A stretch of DNA of 43,159 nucleotides from Eutrophocola sp964601805 (GCA_964601805.1 CAZROW010000021.1:1-43159); one strand, 5' to 3'; counted from the first letter of the stretch, positions 24,396 through 33,828 are shown. Numbers and translations are program-made. Notes: generated by a model not told the origin, from the letters alone.

Positions 24396-25283
24396 CTACT
24401 GGCCAGCGAGTTCCCGGTAGAGTGCTGGCAAGAAACGTCCGGGATCCCCATAAGTCCCTTCAAATTCTTCAGCCGGTCTTGCCGCAATCACTTCCTCTTC
24501 TGACATACCTTCGGCAATCATGCGGGCAACGCGATCACGTACCGTGGTAACCATGCCAATGTAGGTGCCATGCTGGGCTTTCCGCGTGACTTCGCCATTG
24601 CCGGCAATATACCGGGTGGCACCATCTGCCATATTGAAGACTGTCATATTGGCTTCGATAAAACCTTCCACCGTGCCACCAGCGATCACCGGGAAACGTT
24701 CCGGGCTGTACAGGTCGCCCATATGCAGCACGTTGGCGTTGACATAGTGCACCATGACATTGCCCAGGGAATGGGCCGGGGGCATATGGATAACCCTTAC
24801 AATCTCGCCGTCAAAGCGCAGCTCCAGGCTGCCGCCGTCAGTAATCAGGACTTCAGGAATCGCCGCAGCAGGTGCAGGAGGACCACCGCGCTGACCAGCA
24901 AGCAGCACACGCCTGACTTCTTCATGGGCAATGATCTTTGCCCCGGCAAGACCGAAATTCTCGTTACCGTCAGTGTGATCCGGATGCACATGACCATTGA
25001 TCAGGTATTCGGCATCACCACCGGAAATTTCCCTGACCATAGCACTGATTTCTTCATACAGGTCGGCACGCTTGCTATCGACCATCAGGGCACGTCCCTC
25101 ACCGGCCAGCACACTGATGTTGGCGTACCCACCACCACTGATCATCCAGACATCGCCGCTGACCTGTTCCATCTGCAGGGGTGGCTGGTCAGCCGCGGAG
25201 ACCGGTAATATGACGAAAGCACAAAAGCTGGAACAAAAAAGGACGCGCAACAGGCGTCCTTTGTTAAATAGTTGAGTAATCAA
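24396..25283 (-). CDS. Exported metallo-beta-lactamase-fold hydrolase
   Basis: A predicted periplasmic metallohydrolase of the beta-lactamase superfamily. Taken from TTG 25283 (GAGGGG 8 nt upstream) it has 295 residues. It has a signal peptide (about 1-31, ending VSA-AD) and the zinc motif HVHPDH (His98, His100, Asp102, His103), followed by further ligand candidates in AHSLG and MGDLYSPERF. There is no ATG nearby. A second TTG (25250, AAAGGA upstream) gives a shorter signal peptide. Either start is overlapped by a strong terminator hairpin. The protein ends with a helix containing MSEEEVIAARP. It lies downstream of a DUF1552 gene on the same strand. The substrate is unknown. Confidence 0.8.
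   Translation of the reverse strand: MITQLFNKGRLLRVLFCSSFCAFVILPVSAADQPPLQMEQVSGDVWMISGGGYANISVLAGEGRALMVDSKRADLYEEISAMVREISGGDAEYLINGHVHPDHTDGNENFGLAGAKIIAHEEVRRVLLAGQRGGPPAPAAAIPEVLITDGGSLELRFDGEIVRVIHMPPAHSLGNVMVHYVNANVLHMGDLYSPERFPVIAGGTVEGFIEANMTVFNMADGATRYIAGNGEVTRKAQHGTYIGMVTTVRDRVARMIAEGMSEEEVIAARPAEEFEGTYGDPGRFLPALYRELAGQ
25232..25262 (-). terminator. Intrinsic terminator over the hydrolase start region
   Basis: On the minus strand AAAGGACGC pairs perfectly with GCGTCCTTT (arms 25254-25262 and 25238-25246, 7-nt loop) and runs into six T. It begins 62 nt after the DUF1552 stop. It lies inside the hydrolase reading frame if TTG 25283 is used. If TTG 25250 is used, the ribosome site is in the stem and the start codon in the loop. 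Confidence 0.85.
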
Positions 25284-25323
25284 TGGTCTTACCCCTCTTT
25301 TCGGCGTTATCCCGTTTTTATTA

Positions 25324-26667
25324 TCAGACTTCCAGTTTGCCGGTGCTGTTACCAAAGCTGTCACGATGAATGCCCAGCTTGTCCAGCAACCCGACATACA
25401 GGTTTGCCAGCGGTGTATGGGCCTCGTATTCCAGGTGGCGACCGCCTTCAATCAGGCCGTTGGCGCCTCCCATCAGCAGGATCGGCAGCGGATCAAAGTT
25501 ATGCTCGTTGGCATCACTCATGCTGCTGCCATAGAGGATCAGCGAGTGATCAAGCAAGGAACCGTCACCATCCGGAGTGGCAGCCAGCTTGTCAAAGAAG
25601 CCTTTGAGCACGGAGATGTGGTAATTGTTGATGACCGCAAACTGGTCCTTGTTTTTCTGCTCATTGGAATGGTGCGAGGCATTGTGGAAGCCTTCTGTCA
25701 CACCACTGCGCGGGAAGCGAACGTTGCTGCCCTCGCCTGCCATCATGAGCGTGGAAATACGCGTGATGTCGGATTTATAGGCGAGCACCTGCAGATCAAA
25801 CATCAGGTCAATATGGTTTTCGAAATCATTGGGTATACCGCTGGGTGCATCAGGCACTTCCAGGGATTCAGCAGAAAGCTTGGCATCCACCAGCGCCACG
25901 CGGCGCTCAATTTCGCGGACTTCCTGCAGGTAGTCATCCAGGCGGGAGCGGTCGGCACTGGGCAGTTTCAGGCTCAGGCTTGAGACATCCTCACGAATGG
26001 AGTCCAGCAGGCTGGCAGACTGGCGGCGTCTTTCCTTGCGCTCTTCATCAGTGGTGCCATCACCAAACAGGCGTTCAAACACCATCTGCGGATTGTTTTC
26101 CATGGGCAGGGCCAGGCTGGGCGTCTTCCAGGAAATGGAGCTGCGATACGAGCAGGTGAAATTGACATCACCACAGGTGTTATTGGAAGGCTCAATAGCC
26201 AGTTCCACTGAAGGCAGTGGTGTGTCCTGGCCCAGTTCATCTGCCAGCACCTGGTCAAAGGATTTGCCAACAAAGGCACGGTCACCGGCCACCGGGTGGG
26301 CAGCTGTCAAAAAAGCCGCTGCGGCACGTTCGTGGTTCTGGGCACCGCCGGCATCTTCCCCTTTTTCAGGACCCACCGGGGTATTGGCCAGGCCGCTGAG
26401 AATGTTCATGTAGCTGCGGTATTCTTCCAGCGGCTTCAGGATCGGCGTAAATTCAAAATCCTTGCCGGTGGTTTTCGGTGTCCAGTAAGCCATGGTGGCG
26501 CCATGGGGAATATAAATGCAGCCCATACGCGGTGCTTTAGGCATGGCCGCCGTTTGGGCAAGCGCTGTACTGGCAGGAATCATTGAATCCAGCAGCGGTA
26601 AGGCAATGGCAGTACCTGCACCTCTTAAAAGGGTGCGCCGGGACAAATGTTTCTTGCTGATAAACAT
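25324..26667 (-). CDS. DUF1552 domain protein, Tat-exported
   Basis: A 447-residue member of the DUF1552 family, typically encoded next to DUF1592 cytochromes in planctomycetes, myxobacteria and some gammaproteobacteria; the reaction is unknown. The N-terminus has a twin-arginine signal (SRRTLLRG, Arg10-Arg11, hydrophobic core and ALA cleavage near 37), implying folding or cofactor loading in the cytoplasm. Recognisable family stretches are PRMGCIYIPHGA, YWTP, HERAAAAFLTAAHP, SVELAIEP, SYRSSISW and YGSSMSDANEHNFDPLP. It follows the DUF1592 gene by 175 nt and precedes the hydrolase. Its partner relationship with DUF1592 is inferred from co-occurrence. Confidence 0.88.
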   Translation of the reverse strand: MFISKKHLSRRTLLRGAGTAIALPLLDSMIPASTALAQTAAMPKAPRMGCIYIPHGATMAYWTPKTTGKDFEFTPILKPLEEYRSYMNILSGLANTPVGPEKGEDAGGAQNHERAAAAFLTAAHPVAGDRAFVGKSFDQVLADELGQDTPLPSVELAIEPSNNTCGDVNFTCSYRSSISWKTPSLALPMENNPQMVFERLFGDGTTDEERKERRRQSASLLDSIREDVSSLSLKLPSADRSRLDDYLQEVREIERRVALVDAKLSAESLEVPDAPSGIPNDFENHIDLMFDLQVLAYKSDITRISTLMMAGEGSNVRFPRSGVTEGFHNASHHSNEQKNKDQFAVINNYHISVLKGFFDKLAATPDGDGSLLDHSLILYGSSMSDANEHNFDPLPILLMGGANGLIEGGRHLEYEAHTPLANLYVGLLDKLGIHRDSFGNSTGKLEV

Positions 26668-26842
26668 GCAACTCTCCTGAGTTTGGCCTGCATCTGTTGA
26701 TGCTGATCAGGCCGCTTTTATTGTGCTGCCTGAAATGTCGTTACGGTGTTTCTGGTAGCCCTGCTTCGTCTTTCAGTTTCTCTTTGCCAGGGCTCCTAGC
26801 ATAGTAAATATAGTCTTTTTTGAAAACTGTTGCCGCCAGGCC

Positions 26843-29155
26843 CTAGCGCTGGGCGGTTTCCAGGTTTTCTTCACTGCTTGTACGCTGGATAAATACCGGG
26901 CTCAGGGCAATGGCCTTGACCAGGGAGCCAAACCGGAAATCCTCCCGTGAAGCCTCTTCCACCACGTCGCGCACGAAGGGTTTGTCAAAATATTCGACTT
27001 TTCTGCCCAGCGCATAGGTCATCAGTTTCTCGGTGAAATTCTCGACAAACAGGTCGCTGCGCGCCATCAGGATATTGAACAAACCTTCCGGGCCTTCAAA
27101 ATCAGTGCCGTCCCAGAAAGTCGCCCCGGTGTTCACCGGCAGACCGTCGGTCTGCTCGCGGTACTTGCCAATGTGATCAAAGTTTTCCAGGGCAAATCCG
27201 ATGGGGTCCATCATGTTATGGCAGGACGCACAGGTCGGGTCGATCCGATGCTGTTCCAGGCGCTGGCGCAATGTCGTGGGTGCCGAGCCGGGCTCGGGAG
27301 CATCATCCAGGTTTACTTCCACACCGGGCGGCGGCGGTGGCGGTGGTGTGCCCAGCAGGTTTTCCATAATCCAGGCGCCACGTATTACCGGTGAGGTCCG
27401 GTTCGGTGCCGAGGTAATAGTCAGGATACTGCCATGACCCAACAGGCCGTGACGACCACTGCCGGCCAGGTCCACCTTGCGGTAATGACTGCCGCGAATA
27501 TTCGGAATTCCATAATGCTCGGCCAGGCGTTCGTTGACAAAGGTGTACTCGGCCGTGAGCAACTCCTCGATGGGACGATCTTCCAGGATCACCGACTCGA
27601 GTAGCAATTCGGTTTCCCGGCGCATAGCTTCACGCAGGCTGCCGTCAAAATCATCGGATACCGGGTTAACCGTGTTGAGCTGTCGCAGAGACAACCACTG
27701 CGAGGCAAAGTTTTTCACCAGCGCTTCGGCTTTAGGGTCACGCAACATGCGCTGGATCTGCGCTTCGAGTACATCGGGCTCGGTCAGCTCTCCGGAGTCG
27801 GCCACTGCCAGCAATTCATCATCGGGAATACTGCTCCAGATAAAGAAAGACAGGCGCGAGGCAAGTTCATAAGGCGCAATGGTATAGCTTTCACCTGGCT
27901 GCAGGTTTTCCGGTTCTTCTTCAAAACGGAACACGAACATCGGGTCCACCAGGATACGGGCCAGTGCATACTGAATGCCGGTATCAAAATCGCGCAGTTC
28001 CCTGCCGTCACGATAAAAGCTCATCAGGGTCTCGATGGACTTTTCACTCACAGGACGTCGATAGGCACGATAGGCCAGGTCTTCCAGAATCTGGCGGGCA
28101 CATGGCAACTCGTCAGCTGTGCTGGCGGGTGTGCAGGAAAAGATTTTCTGGCGACTGGGGGTATTACCCGGTCCGGTGGGGTTCATCGGGCCGTTGATTG
28201 CCACCGAACGCACGGAGGTGCTGTTTGACCAGACATTGTGCAGGTCATCGACACCCAGCGGTGACTGGGTTTTCACGAATGCCGCTTCAATGGTATGTGG
28301 TCCGGCTGGCAGGCTCAGGGTGACGGTAGAACGGGCACCGACGGGAAACAGGTGGGCCCTTTCGCCGTCAATCACCAGTTCCACCGGATCCTCGATACCC
28401 ACTGGATCCAGGGAAAACGCGGCATTGGCACCGGTACGTGAAATACGGAATTCATACTCGCCATCCAGCGGAAAGACATGTTCAAAACTCACACCGCCAC
28501 GAGTACCCAGGGTATTGCCTTCCAGGTGGTCGGACTGGTTCTGTGCTCCGGCACGGTAGGTCTCTATCCGGGCGCTGGTGGTCATGTCGCCTACGGCAAG
28601 GCGGCTGACCTTGTTGGCTGCCGAGATATAGGACTGCATCAGGGCCGGCGACACGCTCAGCACGCTGGCAATATTTTCAAAACCTTCACTGGAAGCATCT
28701 GCCGGAAACAGACTGGTCGCATCAATCGGCAAGTCCAGCAGGTCACGTATGGCATTCTGGTATTCGGTGCGGTTCATGCGATGCAGCAGCGGCGCACCGG
28801 TATTCGGTTTTTCTGACCAGGCAGTATCGATGCCATGGGCCAGGTCTTCGACGAAAGCCTCAACCTCGCGCTCATTCGGCCTGTCATTGCCCAATGGCGG
28901 CATCATGCCGGCCTTGAGTTTCAGCAGTACTTTTTCCCAGGACTCGGCATCCGTTAACAGGTTATCGGTATCCATGAGATCAAAGGCCAGGCCACCGGCA
29001 AAATCATCCAGGTTATGGCAGTCCATGCAGTATTGATCAAGCATGCGCACATGCTTGTTGTCTATGCCATCGGACTGGGCCTGGGCAATTCCGGGAACCA
29101 GTATGCCCAGTGCCAGGGCCAGCCTGGCAGTTTTCAGATTCAAATCAATTTTCAT
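26843..29155 (-). CDS. DUF1592-family diheme cytochrome c-like protein
   Basis: A 770-residue exported protein with the PSD-type order: signal peptide (1-26), heme motif CMDCH (Cys43, Cys46, His47), DUF1587 (MNRTEYQNAIRDLLDL), a carbohydrate-binding-like beta region (about 200-300), DUF1595 (about 340-400), DUF1592 (ELASRLSFFIWSSIPDDELL), DUF1588 (SAPNRTSPVIRGAWIMENLL followed by a Pro run) and DUF1585 with a second heme motif CASCH (Cys642, Cys645, His646; then NMMDPIGFALENFD). Such proteins are predicted periplasmic redox enzymes of unknown substrate. It overlaps the end of the ankyrin gene by 11 nt, so the two are translationally coupled, and DUF1552 follows. Confidence 0.9.
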   Translation of the reverse strand: MKIDLNLKTARLALALGILVPGIAQAQSDGIDNKHVRMLDQYCMDCHNLDDFAGGLAFDLMDTDNLLTDAESWEKVLLKLKAGMMPPLGNDRPNEREVEAFVEDLAHGIDTAWSEKPNTGAPLLHRMNRTEYQNAIRDLLDLPIDATSLFPADASSEGFENIASVLSVSPALMQSYISAANKVSRLAVGDMTTSARIETYRAGAQNQSDHLEGNTLGTRGGVSFEHVFPLDGEYEFRISRTGANAAFSLDPVGIEDPVELVIDGERAHLFPVGARSTVTLSLPAGPHTIEAAFVKTQSPLGVDDLHNVWSNSTSVRSVAINGPMNPTGPGNTPSRQKIFSCTPASTADELPCARQILEDLAYRAYRRPVSEKSIETLMSFYRDGRELRDFDTGIQYALARILVDPMFVFRFEEEPENLQPGESYTIAPYELASRLSFFIWSSIPDDELLAVADSGELTEPDVLEAQIQRMLRDPKAEALVKNFASQWLSLRQLNTVNPVSDDFDGSLREAMRRETELLLESVILEDRPIEELLTAEYTFVNERLAEHYGIPNIRGSHYRKVDLAGSGRHGLLGHGSILTITSAPNRTSPVIRGAWIMENLLGTPPPPPPPGVEVNLDDAPEPGSAPTTLRQRLEQHRIDPTCASCHNMMDPIGFALENFDHIGKYREQTDGLPVNTGATFWDGTDFEGPEGLFNILMARSDLFVENFTEKLMTYALGRKVEYFDKPFVRDVVEEASREDFRFGSLVKAIALSPVFIQRTSSEENLETAQR

Positions 29156-30716
29156 AAGCTATGCCGGCCTCGTCCATCAGCTCCTTGAGAAGAGCAATCG
29201 TCTCCGGTTTTTGTTCAGCACCCACGGCCGCCAGGAACACCCCTTCGGCCCAACGGACCGCCGTGCGGCCATTGGCATCCTCGGCATCCAGTTGCGCCCC
29301 CCTGGAAGCCAGGTAACGGATAATCTCGTTGGAGCCACGATTGGCTGCACCCAGTAACGCGGTCAGTCCCATGGAGTTGCGGGCGTTGACATCGGCACCA
29401 AGGTCGATTGTCATTTTCACCGCCTCCAGCAGAGCCTCGTCAGAGACCGTGTAGGTTTGTGCGACCGTCCAGTTCACACCGGCAGCAGCCATCAGGGCTG
29501 TTGTGCCTTCAAAAGTAGTGATGCCCGGATCGGCACCGTATTCGAGCAGCATCTTCATGGCCGGTACATCACCGGAGGCAGCAGCCCGGATAAACGGGGT
29601 CTGCCCGGTCATATCCACCCAGGAGACATCATTGAGTGAGTACAACCATTTTTTCTCGGGCGGCCATTCCTTGGTCCGGGCGTTGACATCGGCACCATGG
29701 TCCAGCAGGTACTTGATCATGTCGAGAATGGGCTCACGATCAACATAGTTGTCCTGGGGATCATCCTCACGGGAGCTGTTCATTTCCAGGTTGCGGTAAT
29801 CAACAGCGGCAAACAGGGGGCTGCGTCCGTAAAAATCATCAACATTGATTTGCGCACCGGCATCCACCAGCAGGTAGGCCACATCCAGCTGGTTGTTCAG
29901 CAGGGCCATCAACAGGGGTGTGATCTGGTTGGCTTCACGCAGTTCCAGGTCGGCGCCATTGGCCACAAGCAATTCTGCAGCGTCGAGTTTGCCGTCACGG
30001 GCGGCATACAACAGTGGCGTCATACCACCTTTCTTGTCGTAGCGTTCGCCCCGGTGAGGCACACCACTGCGGTTGATGCCAACGCCTTCAGAACCACAAC
30101 CGGTACCCTTGCACGGCGGCAGGTAAGGCGGCTCCTGCCCGACGCGGGTGCGGGCATCCACTTTTGCGCCGTGACGAATCAACAGATCGACCACGGGGGC
30201 ATGACCTTCACGCACCGCAATCATTAACGCCGTCTGCTGGAAGTCCGGGTCACGGGTATCGACCATGGCTCCGTTGGACAGCAGCAGTTCCACCACGTCG
30301 GGTTTGCCCGTGTGGGCAGCTGTCATGAGAATGGTTTCACCATTTTCTGACAGGGTGTTTGGATCGGCGCCGGCATCGAGCAACAGGGAGACGATTTTCT
30401 TGCTGCCGTTTTGCACCGCCAGGAATAAAGGGGATATGCCATTGCGATTCAGCGCAACCGGATCGGCACCGGCGTCTACCAGGGCCGCCACTGCTTCGTG
30501 CTGGTCACGTAACACTGCCCAGTGCAATGCCGTACTGCCGTCATTGAGACGGCTGTTGACATCAATACCTTGCTTTAATAACAGGTGAACCTGGTCGACC
30601 AGACCTTTTTCTGCAGAACGGGCAAGTTCCTGGCTGGCCATGCCAGACAGTGAAAAAGTGAATATAAAGACAGCAAGTAACGTCGTTGTAAACGTCCTGC
30701 CGAATGTGTTGTTCAT
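29145..30716 (-). CDS. Periplasmic ankyrin-repeat protein
   Basis: A 523-residue protein with a Sec signal peptide (about 1-27, ending GMA-SQ) followed by about ten ankyrin repeats (for example GSTALHWAVLRDQHEAVAALVDAGAD, in two parts). Two non-repeat inserts interrupt the array. One is GQEPPYLPPCKGTGCGSEG with two Cys (about 193-225), and the other is REPILDMIKYL plus an EWPPEKKWLYSLNDVSW segment (about 335-370). Ankyrin stacks bind proteins; export suggests a scaffold for a periplasmic partner. Its stop overlaps the DUF1592 start, which points to that protein as partner. It heads the minus-strand operon. Confidence 0.88.
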   Translation of the reverse strand: MNNTFGRTFTTTLLAVFIFTFSLSGMASQELARSAEKGLVDQVHLLLKQGIDVNSRLNDGSTALHWAVLRDQHEAVAALVDAGADPVALNRNGISPLFLAVQNGSKKIVSLLLDAGADPNTLSENGETILMTAAHTGKPDVVELLLSNGAMVDTRDPDFQQTALMIAVREGHAPVVDLLIRHGAKVDARTRVGQEPPYLPPCKGTGCGSEGVGINRSGVPHRGERYDKKGGMTPLLYAARDGKLDAAELLVANGADLELREANQITPLLMALLNNQLDVAYLLVDAGAQINVDDFYGRSPLFAAVDYRNLEMNSSREDDPQDNYVDREPILDMIKYLLDHGADVNARTKEWPPEKKWLYSLNDVSWVDMTGQTPFIRAAASGDVPAMKMLLEYGADPGITTFEGTTALMAAAGVNWTVAQTYTVSDEALLEAVKMTIDLGADVNARNSMGLTALLGAANRGSNEIIRYLASRGAQLDAEDANGRTAVRWAEGVFLAAVGAEQKPETIALLKELMDEAGIAYEN

Positions 30717-31058
30717 ATTGTTTACCTAATTCCCCTTGGAGAAAAACCGGGCGCTGACACACGCTTCTCCGGTATTTCATACGCTCCATTGCTACCTGGC
30801 AAAAGTGCCGTAAAAAACAGGCTCCATAGATGCATAATTCCTGCACAAAGGCCCGTAATCAGTAGCATTTGGCACCTTTGCACTATATAACATTGCTCCT
30901 TGCCATCACAAGATTGTTGCACAGCACAGCCCTCGAATCAGAGGTTGCCAGCACGCTGTATTCTGCTACATTTACTGCCGACCCGAAGCCATCAAGACAG
31001 CTTTCACCCATTACCCTGTTGGTAACAGCTGCAGGCAAAGAATTGGTCCTTGTCCATT
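30717..31058. other. Divergent spacer between the ankyrin operon and the DsbA-like gene
   Basis: No gene is visible in these 342 nt. It must hold promoters for both directions. One minus-strand candidate is listed separately. GGGGA lies about 17 nt before the ankyrin ATG. Nothing else is recognisable. Confidence 0.5.
30884..30911 (-). promoter_or_regulatory. Possible sigma-70 promoter of the ankyrin-DUF1592-DUF1552 operon
   Basis: On the minus strand TTGTGA (30906-30911) is separated by 16 nt from TATATA (30884-30889). This is a fair match to TTGACA/TATAAT and would leave a leader of about 160 nt. Only inspection supports it. Confidence 0.35.
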
Positions 31059-31724
31059 ATGAGCAACAAGAAATTTATTATGTCACTTCGTCCCGTTGTT
31101 ATCGCCCTGGCGTTTTTTACCTGCACCGTTTCGGCACAGCCCCGTGATTCTGTTGAGGGTGTTCATTACCAGGCCCTGCCATCGCCAGTTCCTACGGCAA
31201 CCAACGAGGATGTCATCGAGGTCAGGGAAATCTTCTGGTACGGCTGCCCCGAGTGTTTCACCCTGGAGCCATTGACCACCGAATACAGCCAGGGTGTGCG
31301 CGGTGATGTAAAAATGCTGCGGATGCCTGCCGTCTGGAACGACATCATGGCCCTGCACGCCCGAATTTATTTCACGGCGGTAGCCGTGGAGGCGGAACTG
31401 CCCATTCACCAGGCAGCCTTCGCCGCGATTCATGAAGACAACAATCCGCTGCGTACACCCGCCCAGATCAAAACCCTTTTCATGGACAACGGCATTAGTG
31501 AGGCAGCCTTTGAAGCCGCCTGGAATTCAGAGGAAGTAACTGCCGCCGTGCAGGAAGCACGACTGCGCACCAGCGACTACGGTATCGAAAAACTGCCCGG
31601 CATGATTGTTGGTGGCCGCTTTCGCGTGACCGAAAATGCCGAGGTCTTCAACCACGTTGAACTCAACATCGCCGTCAACAATGTCATTCGCCGCCTGCGC
31701 GACGAACGCCGCAGCGATTTCTGA
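31059..31724 (+). CDS. DsbA-like thiol:disulfide oxidoreductase with CPEC motif
   Basis: A 221-residue exported thioredoxin-fold protein. A signal peptide (about 1-26, VSA-QP) precedes GVHYQALPSP and the active-site segment EIFWYGCPECFTLEP. The fold insertion of helices follows, then the cis-Pro loop KLPGMIVGGRF. The layout and length are those of DsbA, which introduces disulfides in the periplasm. The catalytic pair is Cys63-Pro-Glu-Cys66, where DsbA has CPHC. The His that makes DsbA strongly oxidising is thus replaced by Glu, so the redox potential and role probably differ. ATG 31059 was chosen; TTG 31050 and ATG 31080 are alternatives. Confidence 0.88.
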   Translation: MSNKKFIMSLRPVVIALAFFTCTVSAQPRDSVEGVHYQALPSPVPTATNEDVIEVREIFWYGCPECFTLEPLTTEYSQGVRGDVKMLRMPAVWNDIMALHARIYFTAVAVEAELPIHQAAFAAIHEDNNPLRTPAQIKTLFMDNGISEAAFEAAWNSEEVTAAVQEARLRTSDYGIEKLPGMIVGGRFRVTENAEVFNHVELNIAVNNVIRRLRDERRSDF

Positions 31725-31736
31725 GTCTTTGAACAC

Positions 31737-31772
31737 GTAGGTCGGCATAGGCCCGCAGGGCCGTTTGCCGAC
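31737..31772. repeat. REP-like hairpin after the DsbA-like gene
   Basis: GTAG is followed by a bulged palindrome: GTCGGCA, then inner GGCCC/GGGCC, then TGCCGAC. It lies in the 75-nt spacer between two convergent genes and belongs to the same subfamily as the elements at 35137-35220. Confidence 0.85.
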
Positions 31773-31799
31773 AACTTTTCCTACTTGCTGATTCCGGCC

Positions 31800-33635
31800 T
31801 TATTCCGGCGCAATCTCAAACGCAAACAGCGCATTCCCCGGTCTGCCCACAATGCAGCAATTGCCGGACATGAAATACACCATGCCATCCACGATCACCG
31901 GGCCGGGTCCGTCGAAGGAGCCGCCAGATGCCGGAACGTCATTGATGGTTTCAAATTGCGGATTGGAATCAAAGGTCCACAGGACCTCGCCGTCATCAGC
32001 ACTGTAGACACGCATGCCGCCATCAGCTGAACCGGAGAATACGGCACCCGGGATAGCTGTTACTGCCGCAGACTGCGTCGCCCGGCAGCCACGGCCCTGC
32101 TCACACAGCAGGTCTGCCGGTGGTGCTGCCCAGACTCCTTCTCCCGTGGCCACATCAATGCCATGAATGCCGCCGGAATCCGGATTGGAATAGCCGCTGA
32201 CACCGACATAGGCCATGCCATCGGCAACCGACATACCCCACCAGCCGCCTGCGGCACTGGGTTCGCCGGCCTTGTACTGCCAGACAATTTCACCGTTGTT
32301 GTTCGGATCAAGCGCATGCACGATGCCCGATTTTTGTGGAATAACCAGCAGCTCCCTGCCGGAATCCGTTGTTGTCAGGATGGGCGAGGCGGAAAAATCC
32401 ACATCGGGTCCCACCACATCCGGACAGTTCGGGTTGTCGACCTCACTGTTGTTTGAACAGCCACTGATAAAGGCATCATTGGCCGTAGTCTGGTTCACCC
32501 AGACAATGTCCCCGCTTTCCAGGTCCATGGCGATCACCGCATCGGAAGTGTCCGGCGCCGGGTCACCATAGGCATTACCCGTAGCGGTATACAGGACACC
32601 GCGCACCGGATCGATGGTCGGTGCATTCCAGATACCGGCACCGGCCGGGCCATATAACTGCACGCCCTCGCTACTCAAGCCCTGCGGCTGCGGCTCATCC
32701 ATAGTGTAGGTTTTCCAGATTATCTCGCCGCTCATGGCATCGACCTTGGTGATACTGCCGCGGAAAGTACAACAGGGATATTGCGGACCCGACGAATTGG
32801 TTTCTTCCACCACGCCGGCCGTGGGCACATACAGGTAGCCGTCATACAGGGTCACGGAACCGGTACCCCGAACACCGGGATGATCCTCGACATTGGTTAC
32901 CCACAGCTCTTCACCATTGTGGGCATTCACCGCATAGACATTGCCGCGCAGGTCCTGGAAATACACGGCATAGCCATCACCCCCGCCGGGTAGCAGGACA
33001 GGCCCGACCGTCAGGGCACTGCGCACACCGGTCCGGGGCAGGTAGGTCCAGAACGAACAACCGGTTTTCGCATCCAGGGAATACACCGCACCGGCCTTGT
33101 TACCCACAAACAAGCGCCCCGAGACGACCGCCGGCTGTGCCCGTGGCTGGTCCTCACCCGGCAGGCCGAACACCCACTTCAGGCGCAGCCTGTCGATATT
33201 ATCGGCAGTGATTCCCGCATCGATAGCGGCTCGGGCATTGCGATGATCACTGCCCCAGCCATTCCAGGACGGCGCCAGTGCCGGGTTGCCCATGGGCGGA
33301 TTGGCTTCACACTGGTTGGTGTTCATGACCAGGCCAAAATCGGCCATGGGGCTGCCCGTAATTTCTTCGGCCACGGTTTGCAGCTGGGCATTACTGAGAC
33401 CGGCTGCCTGGATTCGCATCACGCCCTGGGTCAGGGCCCGGTAAATGGCCACCGGCTCCAGCTCTTCCAGTAACTGGCGCGCCGGCGCCCGCACCGCTTC
33501 GTTAGCTGGCGCTTCATGGCAGGCCGCACAGCGGGTCGTGTAAATTTCAGCACCATCCTGGGCCTGGACGGCACCCATCAAAAAAATGGCAACAATGGCA
33601 AGCAAGATACCTGGCAGGTGTAAGGACTTTCTCAT
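31800..33635 (-). CDS. Cytochrome c-PQQ beta-propeller dehydrogenase (polyvinyl-alcohol-dehydrogenase-like)
   Basis: A 611-residue exported protein: signal peptide (1-25, VQA-QD), an N-terminal cytochrome c domain with CAACH (Cys36, Cys39, His40), and a PQQ-type eight-bladed propeller. Propeller strands show repeated G-x-V-Y-(S/A)-L/V-(D/N)-A (VYSLDAKTGCSFW, VYAVNAHNGEELW) and blade endings such as GEIIWK and GEVLWTFD. This order matches polyvinyl alcohol dehydrogenase (cytochrome), which oxidises secondary alcohols and passes electrons to its heme. The actual substrate is unknown. Several Cys pairs are present (for example PQYPCCTFRG). It is divergent from the DUF6152 gene. Confidence 0.85.
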   Translation of the reverse strand: MRKSLHLPGILLAIVAIFLMGAVQAQDGAEIYTTRCAACHEAPANEAVRAPARQLLEELEPVAIYRALTQGVMRIQAAGLSNAQLQTVAEEITGSPMADFGLVMNTNQCEANPPMGNPALAPSWNGWGSDHRNARAAIDAGITADNIDRLRLKWVFGLPGEDQPRAQPAVVSGRLFVGNKAGAVYSLDAKTGCSFWTYLPRTGVRSALTVGPVLLPGGGDGYAVYFQDLRGNVYAVNAHNGEELWVTNVEDHPGVRGTGSVTLYDGYLYVPTAGVVEETNSSGPQYPCCTFRGSITKVDAMSGEIIWKTYTMDEPQPQGLSSEGVQLYGPAGAGIWNAPTIDPVRGVLYTATGNAYGDPAPDTSDAVIAMDLESGDIVWVNQTTANDAFISGCSNNSEVDNPNCPDVVGPDVDFSASPILTTTDSGRELLVIPQKSGIVHALDPNNNGEIVWQYKAGEPSAAGGWWGMSVADGMAYVGVSGYSNPDSGGIHGIDVATGEGVWAAPPADLLCEQGRGCRATQSAAVTAIPGAVFSGSADGGMRVYSADDGEVLWTFDSNPQFETINDVPASGGSFDGPGPVIVDGMVYFMSGNCCIVGRPGNALFAFEIAPE

Positions 33636-33828
33636 GTTTTCCCCTGTTCCGGATCACCCGGCAATACGTTTGGCAGGACGAAAAGATACCAGACCCCTTT
33701 CCCCATTTGTTGCTATTTTTGCGATTTGCAGGCAACCGCCTTCATGCTATTCTGCTCGGCTACATTTCCGAATAGTTGTAAATAGAGACTGATTGTTAAT
33801 AATTCGGAAAACTCTGGGGAAAACCATT

